Origin: a virus
Strand: one strand, 5' to 3'
Virus record (IMG/VR): IMGVR_UViG_3300032156_000003
Location: 22,330-86,329 of that record
Length of the DNA: 64,000 bases
Shown here: positions 17,423 to 26,766 of the stretch, one piece after another
How positions within the stretch are numbered: the first letter of the stretch is position 1
Layout of the letters: every line of letters begins with the position of its first letter
The notes under the pieces: model-generated
What the model saw: the letters and a program-made list of their open reading frames with translations, nothing else
Databases searched by the model: none
What the model was told of the DNA's origin: nothing
Translations under genes and position numbers: made by a program

Positions 17423-19861
17423 ATGGACTCACTCAATTTCTACTATCTTCAGAGGGTGCTCGAATCCGAGCTTGACCTTGTAGAGACGAACACGTCAACG
17501 GCGCTCAAGAAGGCGCGGCAAGACCTCGGCATCGTCGGGATGCACGACGGCGGAGTGGTGACGCAGAACGCACCACCAGACCTATCTGTGCTCGTGAGCG
17601 GCCCGGCGCTTGGCACAGACCCAGACGGCGAGCGGTTGTACTGGGCGGCGGCGCAGACGGTGGATTGCACACAAGACCATCTAGGCGCTCCAACAACCGT
17701 CGTTGGAGCTGGCAACGAACGTTGGATTTCAGTCATCGCCGAATACGACCAGACGCTTGCGCTACCAGTCACGGATGGGAACGGCGTCACGGTCTATACG
17801 CGCGTCTACGATTCGTTCAATCTGTACGTGACAATGGCGACAGAGCAGGCGTTCGGCGCGAACGTAAAACCGGCTCTCCCATCCGACGGCGTGTTACTCG
17901 CGGACATCCGGTTGGTGTTCGGTGGAGTTCAGATTCTCGCGGCGGACATAAATATTGTCGCGGCAGGAATCACGAATCGTCGGCAAGATCTCGTGCGGTA
18001 CGCGGGAACTTCCATCCCTACGGCGGACTACGGCAACCTAGTCGACGCTGTGTTAGCGTTGTTTGGCTACGTGGACGCTCTATCGACGGGAGTAGGGGTC
18101 GTGTTTGCGGCGACCGGAGCATGGCGTGACGCTTCTGCAATTGCAGCCGTCACGGTCAGCGGGGCCATCAACGAAATCGTATCTGACCTTCAGGTAGATG
18201 CCGGTGCGGCGCGCACGGGTTCGGCTGCGCACGTCACGGCCGGAGGCTTCTGCGACCTTGCGAATGCGGCGTTGCAAACGAACCTAAACACAATCGCCGA
18301 TAATGTCGCGGGGCACATCAACGGTGGTGCTCCGGCGCATCCAGCGACTTCTATTACGACGGCTGCCATTCCCGGTGCTCCGGAATCCGAGGCCGGTCCG
18401 TCAACGGTCCAGGCTGTGCTATCTGATGTGTTTGGGCATCTGAATGCTAGAACCGAACGCGCGAGCGATGAAGACATTAGTGGCGCATGGATGTTCAGCA
18501 ATGGTTTGACGGGCAACAACAGAGCAAGAGCAGAAGAGAACCTACTCCTAACGAATGCTCCGTGGGTCAATTCGTTGGAAGGAGGTTCCATACCTCCCAA
18601 AGATGATATGACAAATGTGGCATCAGGATTGTATTCAGGTGCTAACGCATGGTGTCATTCTTTTTCAGGTTACAATTCCGTAAATTCCACACAGATCGCA
18701 GATATGTGTACCGTTTTCGAACCGGCCAGTGGAAGAAGATATATAATCCTGTTAATCACGGATACATGCTCAATTGAGGTTAGACGCGCAGAGAATCCGA
18801 ATGAAGGTGTGACTACAATCGCATTGGCAGGTCTACCGGCAGGAGCATGGATTCCGGATTCGTGTTGTTCAGACGGTACTAATATATATGTTCTTTTCCA
18901 CAAGGACGCCGGAGCTGCTACCGTTCATCAAGTTCAAGCTTACAACATGGATGGCTCGGTCAAGGCCGGATGGCTGGCGTTTGGTTTGGGGACTGGTTCC
19001 GCGCTCGCGGGGACCGGATATTTTGGAGGAGGAGCAACGCCATCTTTGGCGGCCAGCGACCGAATCAAAGTGGTATCGATGACGAGCCTAGGTCATGCAA
19101 CGTCCAGGCTTGCTGTAGCATGTTCCTGGGTCCCGTCGGTAGTCGGTGGATTAGGTGCATCTCCTTGTATTCAGATGCTGAATCTCGCAGACGGTTCTAC
19201 TTTCGCGAACAGCGCTGGATGCGGGGATCAACCGGAACTAGCCACGAGGTATCCCTGCGGAGGTCTTGCATCGGATGGCATTCGCGTGTTCTGGTCGAAT
19301 TATTCAGTGGCCGGTGGCACATCTTATGTGTCACATTGTAACATTGCGGATGCAACAGTGGACCCAGGTCTCACCGATTTTCCATTTTCGAATGGAGGAG
19401 AAGAGTGTAGAGAAATAATAAATGATGGAACTTGTCTATGGACCAGCAATGTAGATTTGAACACGCATCTTACTTGTTATCACTTAGACAGAGAAATAAA
19501 ATTTTTACATTCAATTCCTTCTTGCGCCCCAGTTCACATGACGTTTGATGGTCTAAACATATGGCTCCAGGAACTTAGAGATGTCGATTTTGCAGGGACA
19601 ACTTTTGCGACTCAACTTTTGAAAATACCTTGTGCATCTGCAAGAAATCACGACAGTGTATCCACTGACACATGGGAATTGAGTCAATTGGTAAGCAATT
19701 TGATGACTCATGAAGAAGTGGATACTGTAGTCCCTGACTCTGAATTCTTCGGTCATATGATGTTTGATGGCGCAGACATTTGGACAATACTGGACAACAG
19801 GTTACATGGGGCGAATCTTGGTGGTATTGTGCGAAAAATTCCTCGCGCCGGGATGAGGTAA
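17423..19861 (+). CDS. Tail fibre protein with AT-richer distal domain
   Basis: At 812 residues this follows tail protein I, the normal place for the main fibre. The first ~340 residues are GC-rich and helical/beta mixed, beginning with a helical attachment segment (LNFYYLQRVLESELDLVE). From about residue 350 (base ~18470) codon use turns visibly AT-richer and the sequence becomes a repeat-rich beta region with WxxD-type blades, suggesting a propeller-like receptor-binding domain. The change in composition suggests that the distal part was exchanged with another source. Confidence 0.65.
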   Translation: MDSLNFYYLQRVLESELDLVETNTSTALKKARQDLGIVGMHDGGVVTQNAPPDLSVLVSGPALGTDPDGERLYWAAAQTVDCTQDHLGAPTTVVGAGNERWISVIAEYDQTLALPVTDGNGVTVYTRVYDSFNLYVTMATEQAFGANVKPALPSDGVLLADIRLVFGGVQILAADINIVAAGITNRRQDLVRYAGTSIPTADYGNLVDAVLALFGYVDALSTGVGVVFAATGAWRDASAIAAVTVSGAINEIVSDLQVDAGAARTGSAAHVTAGGFCDLANAALQTNLNTIADNVAGHINGGAPAHPATSITTAAIPGAPESEAGPSTVQAVLSDVFGHLNARTERASDEDISGAWMFSNGLTGNNRARAEENLLLTNAPWVNSLEGGSIPPKDDMTNVASGLYSGANAWCHSFSGYNSVNSTQIADMCTVFEPASGRRYIILLITDTCSIEVRRAENPNEGVTTIALAGLPAGAWIPDSCCSDGTNIYVLFHKDAGAATVHQVQAYNMDGSVKAGWLAFGLGTGSALAGTGYFGGGATPSLAASDRIKVVSMTSLGHATSRLAVACSWVPSVVGGLGASPCIQMLNLADGSTFANSAGCGDQPELATRYPCGGLASDGIRVFWSNYSVAGGTSYVSHCNIADATVDPGLTDFPFSNGGEECREIINDGTCLWTSNVDLNTHLTCYHLDREIKFLHSIPSCAPVHMTFDGLNIWLQELRDVDFAGTTFATQLLKIPCASARNHDSVSTDTWELSQLVSNLMTHEEVDTVVPDSEFFGHMMFDGADIWTILDNRLHGANLGGIVRKIPRAGMR

Positions 19862-19867
19862 TCGGAG

Positions 19868-20497
19868 ATGGTTGCGGAGTTGAAGGTAATTATGGAACAA
19901 GAAGAAAGAATGCCGGGTGCCTGCTCTGGCCATCCATACCTTATGGCTAAAATCGATGTACTCGCGAGCGACATGAAGATCGGGTTCAAGGAACTCGGTA
20001 AAAAAATTGAGGACATGCGAGTAGAGCAGGCGGAAACGAATGCCTCTCTCAAAGGTGCGTGGTATCGAGTAAACGAACTCGACCGGCAGGTTGTCGACGT
20101 CCCAACAAAGATCGCCAATGCCGTGCATGTTCATATGCGCGGTTGTCCTATTAACGACGTCACAGAGGTGGGCATTAAAAGTTCAAAGCGCCATCACTCG
20201 GACGAACCTGCGGCCCCATACCACTCCCGAAAACCGTCGATTGGTCCATCTCAAATCCTTAGTGCTCCGAAGTGGGCCATTGGTGTAGGAATCGGAGTGG
20301 TTCTCGCGATAGTTCTAGTCGGTATTTTTGTCGGCGTTTTTATGTCGACTGGTAATTCAGATAAGGCTTCCAAAACGGTTCGCGGACTTGCCGAACAGGT
20401 AGGCTCGCATGCTACGATAGAAAACGAAACGGGCGATAGCCCGCAGGCCGCGACGGCCGCTACAGGAGGAAGCTATGACGACCCTGACCGTAATTAA
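19868..20497 (+). CDS. Coiled-coil protein with one membrane segment (possible holin-associated)
   Basis: This 209-residue protein has a helical N-terminal half with heptads (FKELGKKIEDMRVEQAETN), a Ser/Pro/His-rich linker, and one strong transmembrane segment at about residues 137-160 (WAIGVGIGVVLAIVLVGIFV), then a polar tail. The layout resembles XhlA-type or spanin/holin accessory proteins, but the lysis enzymes lie 12 kb away. The 3' end overlaps the next gene by 23 bp. Function unknown. Confidence 0.5.
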   Translation: MVAELKVIMEQEERMPGACSGHPYLMAKIDVLASDMKIGFKELGKKIEDMRVEQAETNASLKGAWYRVNELDRQVVDVPTKIANAVHVHMRGCPINDVTEVGIKSSKRHHSDEPAAPYHSRKPSIGPSQILSAPKWAIGVGIGVVLAIVLVGIFVGVFMSTGNSDKASKTVRGLAEQVGSHATIENETGDSPQAATAATGGSYDDPDRN

Positions 20498-20981
20498 TCC
20501 TGCCAAGGAATTTCGCGGCGGAATGAACATCGTTCCCGATGCGGACACAGAAAAGGAACTCGGCGACCTCATCTACGACATCCAGACCGCCGTGAATACC
20601 ATCGGCAACGCGGCTGTCGAGAGCACGCACGCGGGCCTTGCTCTGCGGACGCTGAATAACGAAGTGGCGGCGGTGCTCAACGGCACGGCCGCAAAGAAGT
20701 TCATTCCCGAGGGGATCGACTTCGTTGTAACCGCAATCACGGGCGCTCCGGCTGGGAATGCTATCGTGACGGTGGGAACCACGGCGGGCGGCACGCAGAT
20801 TCTTCCGGCAACTTCTCTGACCGGACTCAACGCCGTCGGTGAGACGTTCCCGGTTCAGATCACCGGAATCCTGCCGAGCATCGCGGGCACGGCGACTCTG
20901 TACGTTAAGTGCACCACGGCGGACACTGGTGCGGGTTCGACACTGACGGCGACCGCCCGCATCTACGGGCGCGAGAACTGA
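20475..20981 (+). CDS. Small virion-associated beta protein
   Basis: This 168-residue protein has an AGGAGG RBS within the end of the upstream gene. An N-terminal helix (EKELGDLIYDIQTAVNTIGN) is followed by beta-rich sequence that ends in a TARIYGREN strand, like small fibre or head decoration proteins. It sits among fibre genes. I do not recognise a family. Confidence 0.5.
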   Translation: MTTLTVINPAKEFRGGMNIVPDADTEKELGDLIYDIQTAVNTIGNAAVESTHAGLALRTLNNEVAAVLNGTAAKKFIPEGIDFVVTAITGAPAGNAIVTVGTTAGGTQILPATSLTGLNAVGETFPVQITGILPSIAGTATLYVKCTTADTGAGSTLTATARIYGREN

Positions 20982-21035
20982 TAGTCGAGTGACGGAGTAA
21001 CAAATCGCGGCGGACATCCGCCGACGGAGGATGAG

Positions 21036-22163
21036 ATGGCAATCAGGGTAAGTGCGACACGAGTTCTCACGGCGCTCGACACGACCAAACTGGACGGCAT
21101 CGAGGCGGGCGCAGATATCACCGACGCGGCAAACGTCGCGGCTGCTGGCGCGGTCATGGACGCGGACATGGCGGGTGTGACGGTCGGTCACATGATGCGC
21201 ACGGGGGCCGGTGCCTACGCCGTGATTCAGGATAACATGGCGGCTGTTGTAGCCCCGGCTGTCGGCGACGACAGCGTGGCGGGCTACGCGGTCGGTTCGC
21301 GGTGGGTGGACAACGCACTCAACAACACCTACGAGTGTGCGGACGCGGCGGTTGGCGCGGCGGTGTGGCGGCTCACGCTGAACGCGGCGGCTGCCGGTGG
21401 GGAACTCGCGGGCACGTACCCGAACCCGACCGTGGCGGACGGCGTCATCGACGCGGCGAACGGCCTCGCGGGTGCGGTGGCTGGCATCGTCGTCGACAAG
21501 GGCACGCCGAGTTCGTGTGTTATCGCGTTTGACGTTGGAGGCGCGGCACAGCGTCCAGCAGACGGCGCGTCCTATACGTTCAGCATCGGTGGCGTTCCGC
21601 TCGCGGCCATCGAAGCGCGGGATGTCGTGGTCGACCAGTACGACTTTCTGCGGTCGTCTGTCGGTGCCGAAGAGGCCGATACCATCCTCATGGCGGCGGC
21701 TTTCGCGGCGGCCATCAACGCGAACACGGTTATTGGCTTGCGGATTCGCGCGGCCATCTACGGCGGTGCGGGAGATGGTCGCTGGTACGTCCAGTGCTAC
21801 ACGCGGCTCCAGGCGGACATCACGGCGGGATCGGCCCTCACGTGCGCGCTCGCGGGTGGACAGCCGGGCGTGTACCAGGCTCGCGCGACGGCGGTCGCGG
21901 CGTCCAAACGCCAGATGTTCCCGATTCGCTACGCGGTCACCGCGCAGGACGTTCTCGCGGGTGAGATACGGTTCGACTTCGGCGGGTCGGATGTTGTAGC
22001 CTACGGGCTCGACATCCTGACTGCCGCTGCGAACTACACGCGCATCGCCTGGACCGGAGCCGTGACGCTGGCCGGTGGTCAGTTGACCGTCGACAACAGC
22101 GCTGGAACGGATTGGGCGGCGGGCAACGTCATCACCGGTTGGATGCTCTGCACCGTCCTGTAG
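21036..22163 (+). CDS. Tail fibre protein
   Basis: The 375-residue protein carries two short motifs typical of phage fibres: TKLDGIEAGADITDAANV near residue 18, and GGELAGTYPNPTVADG near residue 128. The rest is Ala/Gly-rich beta sequence. It has a good RBS (cggaggatg). It is probably one of several fibres in this cluster; the shared motifs mark shaft joints rather than receptor specificity. Confidence 0.7.
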   Translation: MAIRVSATRVLTALDTTKLDGIEAGADITDAANVAAAGAVMDADMAGVTVGHMMRTGAGAYAVIQDNMAAVVAPAVGDDSVAGYAVGSRWVDNALNNTYECADAAVGAAVWRLTLNAAAAGGELAGTYPNPTVADGVIDAANGLAGAVAGIVVDKGTPSSCVIAFDVGGAAQRPADGASYTFSIGGVPLAAIEARDVVVDQYDFLRSSVGAEEADTILMAAAFAAAINANTVIGLRIRAAIYGGAGDGRWYVQCYTRLQADITAGSALTCALAGGQPGVYQARATAVAASKRQMFPIRYAVTAQDVLAGEIRFDFGGSDVVAYGLDILTAAANYTRIAWTGAVTLAGGQLTVDNSAGTDWAAGNVITGWMLCTVL

Positions 22164-22273
22164 TCTCTTGGCCCCGGCGGGGGCTTCCCTGTTAGCGTAG
22201 CGGCCCCAAGCCGCCGGTCGGGGCGGACAGCGAAGAACCGCGCCCCCTTGCGCGCGTCGATTAGGAGGTCCAC
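22164..22273 (+). other. GC-rich gap with inverted repeats
   Basis: This 110-bp gap between two fibre genes holds short GC-rich inverted repeats, such as GCCCC-GGC-GGGGGC near 22172 and a second GCCCC/GGGGC pair further on, then an AGGAGGT ribosome binding site for the next gene. It may contain a terminator or a leader hairpin. There is no U-tract, so a rho-independent terminator is not clear. Confidence 0.3.
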
Positions 22274-25261
22274 GTGGCAGGTTACAGTACCCCGTATGCG
22301 TTCGCGAACTACCTCGGCGAATGGGCCAACGACGCGGCGGCTCTGATAGAACTTCGGGCGCGCAAATGGGACTCGACTGCGGACGGTTTGGGTTTGCCTC
22401 GCAATGGAATGACCTACTACGCCACGGGAACAAACACGTACAGAGGCTACCAGGGCGGTGCATGGGCGAACTTTGTGACTCCGGGCGCCTCTACCCTCGA
22501 CTTTGCCTACGACGCGGGTGGAGCGGGGCTGGGGCGTTCCATTACGGCGGACGCGGGTGCGGTAACAATTACCGTACCTGACAACTCCAGTTGTCGTGTT
22601 CTTGAGTTGACGCAGAATGATACGACCAACGACCCGGATGCGTTGCTCATTACAAACGCAGGGACAAACGCAAGTATCCAGTTGGCCGGTGCTACTCGCT
22701 GGATTGAGTCTGACTCCGGGAGTTTGCGGATTCAGATGACGGCCAATGACGCGAATGCGTACAACCTGCAATTCTTCGCAGAAAATCTAGGGGTGGGCGG
22801 AACTGCCGATATAGGTATCAAGGCCGACAACGAAATCATCATTAATTCAACTACCGGGAAATTGAGCCTGCATGGATACAACTCGGGTGGCATCGGAGTT
22901 GAGGTTGAAGCAACGGCTGGCGGTGGATCGGTAAACATTGGTGGCACAGCACTGACAAATCAGATCAACCTTGGTACCAACGGTGCGCGCAACATCTATG
23001 TGGGAAGTGCTGTGGCGGCCACTTTGACGTTGGAGGCTGTCGGTGCGTCGAGTTGGGTGGTGGACGGTGCTGGTGCAACTCCTGCAACTCCCCTGATCCT
23101 CCGTTCTGGAGCTGCGGGTTCCAAGTCCGCGACATTGGAACTTCTTAGCGGTGGCGACGTCGGACTGACCTGTGTTGCAACATCGGCGCTGGCCCAGCGA
23201 CTTGTCATCGCTGCGGCGAATGCAGGAGTCGGGACAGCGATCATTGACATCGACGCAGACGACGCCATCACGATTGATTCGTTGGCAGCCGGTATTTCTC
23301 TCGACGCGGCTGGCGCGTCGAACTTCTCAACGTCGACAGGGGCGCTCACGCTGTCCGGTGTCGGGCTCGACTTGAATTCGACCGGTCCCGTTACGATAGA
23401 TGCCAGTGCGGCAAACTCAATTACTATCGGCGGGGATGCGAACACCGGATCGATGAACTTTGGAACGGGTGCGTCACAAAGAACGATAACGGTTGGCAAC
23501 GCAACTCTGGCGACGTCGGTTCTGGTGAACACGGGCACCGGGAATTTCAATGTCAACACCACGCAACTGGTTGTGGAACAAGCCAACGGGAACATCGGTA
23601 TTGGGCTCTCCACATGGGGAACAGCCTCTGCGAAAGTCATCGGTCTCGCATCGGGGACGGCTCCAACGACGTCTCCGGCTGATGCTGTTCAGGTGTGGTC
23701 CGCAGATCGTGGTGGTGTTGCGCTCAAGGCGGCGCTGCACATGCGAACCGAAAACGGGTTTACAAACGTCCTCGGTGATTTCTGCGGGTTCGGTACTGCG
23801 ACTCCGCTCCAGAAGATCGACGTCCAATCCGGTGCCATCCGGTTCGACTACGTTCCGACGATCAGCGCGGCGGGCGTGACCTTCGCGGACGGCGCTGGCG
23901 GGTCGAACACGGCAGGCGATCACAGACTCAAGTTCACTGCGGTCAATCCTCTTGGAGAAACAGAACTTGGGACACAAAGTGGGATCTATACTGTACATAC
24001 GAATGAGAAAATTGATGTATCCAATATCCCTGTGTCTCCCGATCCAACGGTCACGAGCAGGAATGTCTATGCGACGAGAACAGGACCGGGTGCAACGTGG
24101 TATTTGATCGCGGGACTGCTTCCCAACAACACGGCAACGACTTGTACGATTGACGTAGCGGATGTGAGTCTGGTGACGGCTGGTTCGGCATTTAACAATA
24201 CGTCTGGGTATCTGTATGCAGGTACCACGCAATTGTTCAGGTCGGATAGTGCTGGGAATTGGAGTTTGGGAAAATCTCCGACTCCACTGGTTTCTGGTTA
24301 TAATTTCATATCCATCGGGTCAAATTTCCTGTCCTTTATGGATTCAGTTGGTAACTGGAAAGGAAATGTTTCTGCGGCCGGAAACTGGCATCTTGGGAAC
24401 GCATCCTCGGCAGGAACGCAGTTGCTCAGTCTTGAGGGCGAGGGTGCGCGGCAGGTATTCATGGATCGTCGCACCGTTGCCGACTCTGCAGGAAATTCGT
24501 TGTCTGTTGTCGGTGGTGGCGCAACTCTTGGGGCAACGAACAGGGCCGGTGGACCGCTCTATCTCATTCCAGGTACCGCGACAGGCGCAGCTTCGGCGGC
24601 GTCGTCTCTGTGGTGTTCTCCTGTAGGCGCAGCAGGAGTTACCGACAACACACCGGTCCAGGTGTTGACGGCTGGCCCAAAGTCTGGAGGTGCGGCGGGT
24701 TCAATCGCCGTTGGTATTGGAACGATTCTACCGACGTCGTTACTCGATCTCGAACGTCCGGGGTCAGCAAAATCAATTGTCGATTTCCTTGAAATAACCA
24801 ATAGTGCCAACGCCGCCGACATGGATGGTACTGGTACAGGAATTCTGTTTAATCAGTGGTACTACGACGCGGCTACCCCAGCAGTTGCGGATGCGGGGAG
24901 AATCGCCGTCGTGGCTGAAAAGGATTGGCTCGCAGCATCTAACCAGGACGCTTGTATGACCTTCTGCACGGCCCTGAACGGTACCGTTGCAGAGGGTTGG
25001 AGAATCGCATCTAGTAAGGCGTTTAGCAATACAGGAGCCACAGGCACCGCGTACATCCACATGAAAGCGGGAACGACTACTGCATCTCAGGCTCCTATGA
25101 AGTATACGATGGGAAGTTTGCTGGCTACCGCAGAGGAGGGTACGCGTGAGTATAGCGTGTCAACCATGTGGATGACACCCATTGGTACGCAACGCGAGTC
25201 GATTGTGGGGTGTGCGTTTTCTCAGTACGAGACAATCAGACTCGGATCAAATCCGGCGTAG
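22274..25261 (+). CDS. Large tail fibre/tailspike protein
   Basis: This 995-residue protein starts at GTG 22274 after an AGGAGGT RBS. Residues ~90-480 are a repetitive run of strands with Asn/Gly turns (IGGDANTGSMNFGTGASQ, LTLSGVGLDLNSTGPV), consistent with a parallel beta-helix fibre. The C-terminal third is less repetitive and AT-richer in places, as expected of a trimerising, receptor-facing domain. No Ser-Lys or Glu-His chaperone (endosialidase-type) motif was noticed. Confidence 0.65.
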   Translation: MAGYSTPYAFANYLGEWANDAAALIELRARKWDSTADGLGLPRNGMTYYATGTNTYRGYQGGAWANFVTPGASTLDFAYDAGGAGLGRSITADAGAVTITVPDNSSCRVLELTQNDTTNDPDALLITNAGTNASIQLAGATRWIESDSGSLRIQMTANDANAYNLQFFAENLGVGGTADIGIKADNEIIINSTTGKLSLHGYNSGGIGVEVEATAGGGSVNIGGTALTNQINLGTNGARNIYVGSAVAATLTLEAVGASSWVVDGAGATPATPLILRSGAAGSKSATLELLSGGDVGLTCVATSALAQRLVIAAANAGVGTAIIDIDADDAITIDSLAAGISLDAAGASNFSTSTGALTLSGVGLDLNSTGPVTIDASAANSITIGGDANTGSMNFGTGASQRTITVGNATLATSVLVNTGTGNFNVNTTQLVVEQANGNIGIGLSTWGTASAKVIGLASGTAPTTSPADAVQVWSADRGGVALKAALHMRTENGFTNVLGDFCGFGTATPLQKIDVQSGAIRFDYVPTISAAGVTFADGAGGSNTAGDHRLKFTAVNPLGETELGTQSGIYTVHTNEKIDVSNIPVSPDPTVTSRNVYATRTGPGATWYLIAGLLPNNTATTCTIDVADVSLVTAGSAFNNTSGYLYAGTTQLFRSDSAGNWSLGKSPTPLVSGYNFISIGSNFLSFMDSVGNWKGNVSAAGNWHLGNASSAGTQLLSLEGEGARQVFMDRRTVADSAGNSLSVVGGGATLGATNRAGGPLYLIPGTATGAASAASSLWCSPVGAAGVTDNTPVQVLTAGPKSGGAAGSIAVGIGTILPTSLLDLERPGSAKSIVDFLEITNSANAADMDGTGTGILFNQWYYDAATPAVADAGRIAVVAEKDWLAASNQDACMTFCTALNGTVAEGWRIASSKAFSNTGATGTAYIHMKAGTTTASQAPMKYTMGSLLATAEEGTREYSVSTMWMTPIGTQRESIVGCAFSQYETIRLGSNPA

Positions 25262-25278
25262 GCTATAGGAGAAGACGA

Positions 25279-25719
25279 ATGACAACATTACTATCGGCGG
25301 CAAATTTTCGTGGCTCAAAAACGTTGGTGGCCAACTTCTTCGGCCAGCCAGGTAAAGGGTTTTGTTTTCACGCGAAGGGGTACTCTTCTGCCCTTAACCC
25401 GGAACCGGAGTTTATATTCACATTGGGGGGAACGACTATTTGGGACAGTGGTTCGGTGACTGGATGGCGCATGTGGTCTCTGGAATTGGATGTCATCTGC
25501 GTCACCACGGGCGCGCCGGGTTCGGTTCGAGCGACGGGAAAGTTCTTAATACAGGAAACCGCTGGAGGTGGCGTGCTATGGTTGTCAGGCAGCAACTTAC
25601 ACGCGAGTTACATCGCCGTCACGACTACTGGGGCGTTGGCAATAGATCTGGACTGCACACTTGCAGGTGCTACCGGGTATGTATATTGCTCAAGCGCGTG
25701 GCTGGAGGAGTTCGACTGA
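25279..25719 (+). CDS. Small beta-rich fibre-associated protein
   Basis: I chose ATG 25279, preceded by taggagaag; the open frame extends upstream into the preceding gene without an RBS. The 146-residue product is beta-rich (FIFTLGGTTIWDSG; AIDLDCTLAGATGYVYCSSA), like small capping or head-fibre proteins seen after fibre genes. It is the last gene of the structural block; a promoter-like sequence follows at 25725. Confidence 0.5.
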   Translation: MTTLLSAANFRGSKTLVANFFGQPGKGFCFHAKGYSSALNPEPEFIFTLGGTTIWDSGSVTGWRMWSLELDVICVTTGAPGSVRATGKFLIQETAGGGVLWLSGSNLHASYIAVTTTGALAIDLDCTLAGATGYVYCSSAWLEEFD

Positions 25720-25724
25720 TTACC

Positions 25725-25753
25725 TTGATTTTTCTCGTCGAAAGTATTACATT
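25725..25753 (+). promoter_or_regulatory. Promoter, TTGATT-17-TACATT
   Basis: A -35 box TTGATT (25725-25730) and a -10 box TACATT (25748-25753) are separated by exactly 17 bp in the gap after the fibre block. The same TACATT -10 occurs at 36612. It would start transcription of the gene at 25794 and perhaps the early/replication cluster. Confidence 0.5.
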
Positions 25754-25793
25754 GACGGTTGCAATCGAAACACACCAACCAAGGGGATAGACG

Positions 25794-26381
25794 ATGCTGA
25801 CACACCGGAAGATTGAGGGATTCAACCAGTTTCTCACCAAGATGGCCGGGGCCTACTTCACGTCGACAGACCAGACGGAGCAGGCGGGAAACAAAGCCGC
25901 CGCTGCGGACCTAGTAGAGAAAGTCCGCCTCCACACTCGTTACGCTTATGGCATCGCTCGTAACCAGCGCATTATTGAGGGTGTCATAAAGTCCATGAGT
26001 GACGCTCTGAAAAATGAGAAGCTGGAAGCGTGGCAGAAGGCGCATCAGGCGCTCGTCGCCGAGAAGCTGGACGCCGAAAAGATGGAGAAACGATACACCG
26101 CGCTAAAGATGGAGCACGACGTCGATAACCTCATCGCAGAAGCCAACCGTCGGCACAACGAATTGATGGAGTTGGAAGTTCTAGCTGACGACGGAACTCC
26201 GCTTAAACTGTACCGAATTCTCGTGACTGACCTTCCTGGTTGGAACGACCCAGCGGATGCTCCCGGCGACAAGCGCAACGGAATCGTGACGCCCATAGAT
26301 ATCGCGTTCTTGTTCGACATCGGCGTGCTGTTCGACCCGTCCGATGCCGAAGCCGCTAAGCCAGCCGGACCAGCGAACTAA
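25794..26381 (+). CDS. Coiled-coil protein of unknown function
   Basis: This 195-residue protein is mostly helical, with a long charged heptad region at about residues 60-130 (LEAWQKAHQALVAEKLDAEK). An aaggggat RBS precedes the ATG. The C-terminal part has a short hydrophobic IDIAFLFDIGVLF stretch. It is the first gene after the structural block and has its own promoter. No family recognised. Confidence 0.55.
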   Translation: MLTHRKIEGFNQFLTKMAGAYFTSTDQTEQAGNKAAAADLVEKVRLHTRYAYGIARNQRIIEGVIKSMSDALKNEKLEAWQKAHQALVAEKLDAEKMEKRYTALKMEHDVDNLIAEANRRHNELMELEVLADDGTPLKLYRILVTDLPGWNDPADAPGDKRNGIVTPIDIAFLFDIGVLFDPSDAEAAKPAGPAN

Positions 26382-26411
26382 CCAGCCCACGTCGATTTTC
26401 GAACAACTCGC

Positions 26412-26440
26412 TTGACAATCGCAACGGCAAGGCGCAAGCT
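26412..26440 (+). promoter_or_regulatory. Promoter-like site upstream of the Cro-like gene
   Basis: CTTGACA at 26411-26417 is followed by a spacer that shares GCAACG with the spacer of the promoter at 60892. At the 17-bp distance the -10 would read CAAGCT, which is poor, so this may be a weak or activator-dependent promoter, or a site bound by the adjacent HTH protein. Confidence 0.35.
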
Positions 26441-26496
26441 GTCCCTTGAGGTGGGCGGTGACGAGTGCACAACCCAATCGAGAGGAGTTGAAGTAG

Positions 26497-26766
26497 ATGC
26501 CAAGGTACTACACGCCTGAATATGCTCGCGTTAAAGTCCGAGCAGCCACGCACGGCATGACGTTCGCGCAACTCGCGGGGAAGTGTGGGGTGTCGCGACA
26601 GGCGCTTGAGATGTCGCTCAAGGCCGGGCGTCCCGCGCTGGCCGGGCTGGAACGTCTCGCCGGGGCGCTCAACATGGACCGTGACGCCGTGCTCGCGCCG
26701 CTCAAGAACTCGGAACTCATTGCGGCGGCCCTGTGGTACGCCGGGTTGACGGGAGGACAGCGTTGA
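26497..26766 (+). CDS. Cro/CI-type helix-turn-helix regulator
   Basis: This 89-residue protein carries an XRE-like HTH at about residues 18-58 (MTFAQLAGKCGVSRQALEMSLK). Such small proteins usually bind operator DNA near their own promoter. The TTGA overlap with the next gene (TTG start inside its stop) ties it to the nuclease gene. It may control the early operon that begins here. Confidence 0.7.
   Translation: MPRYYTPEYARVKVRAATHGMTFAQLAGKCGVSRQALEMSLKAGRPALAGLERLAGALNMDRDAVLAPLKNSELIAAALWYAGLTGGQR

Noticed and set aside
20460-22463. Minus-strand frame of 667 codons across the fibre genes
   Set aside because: This is a shadow of the GC-rich + strand frames. The product is Arg/His-rich with no domain, and the + strand frames have RBS and fibre motifs.
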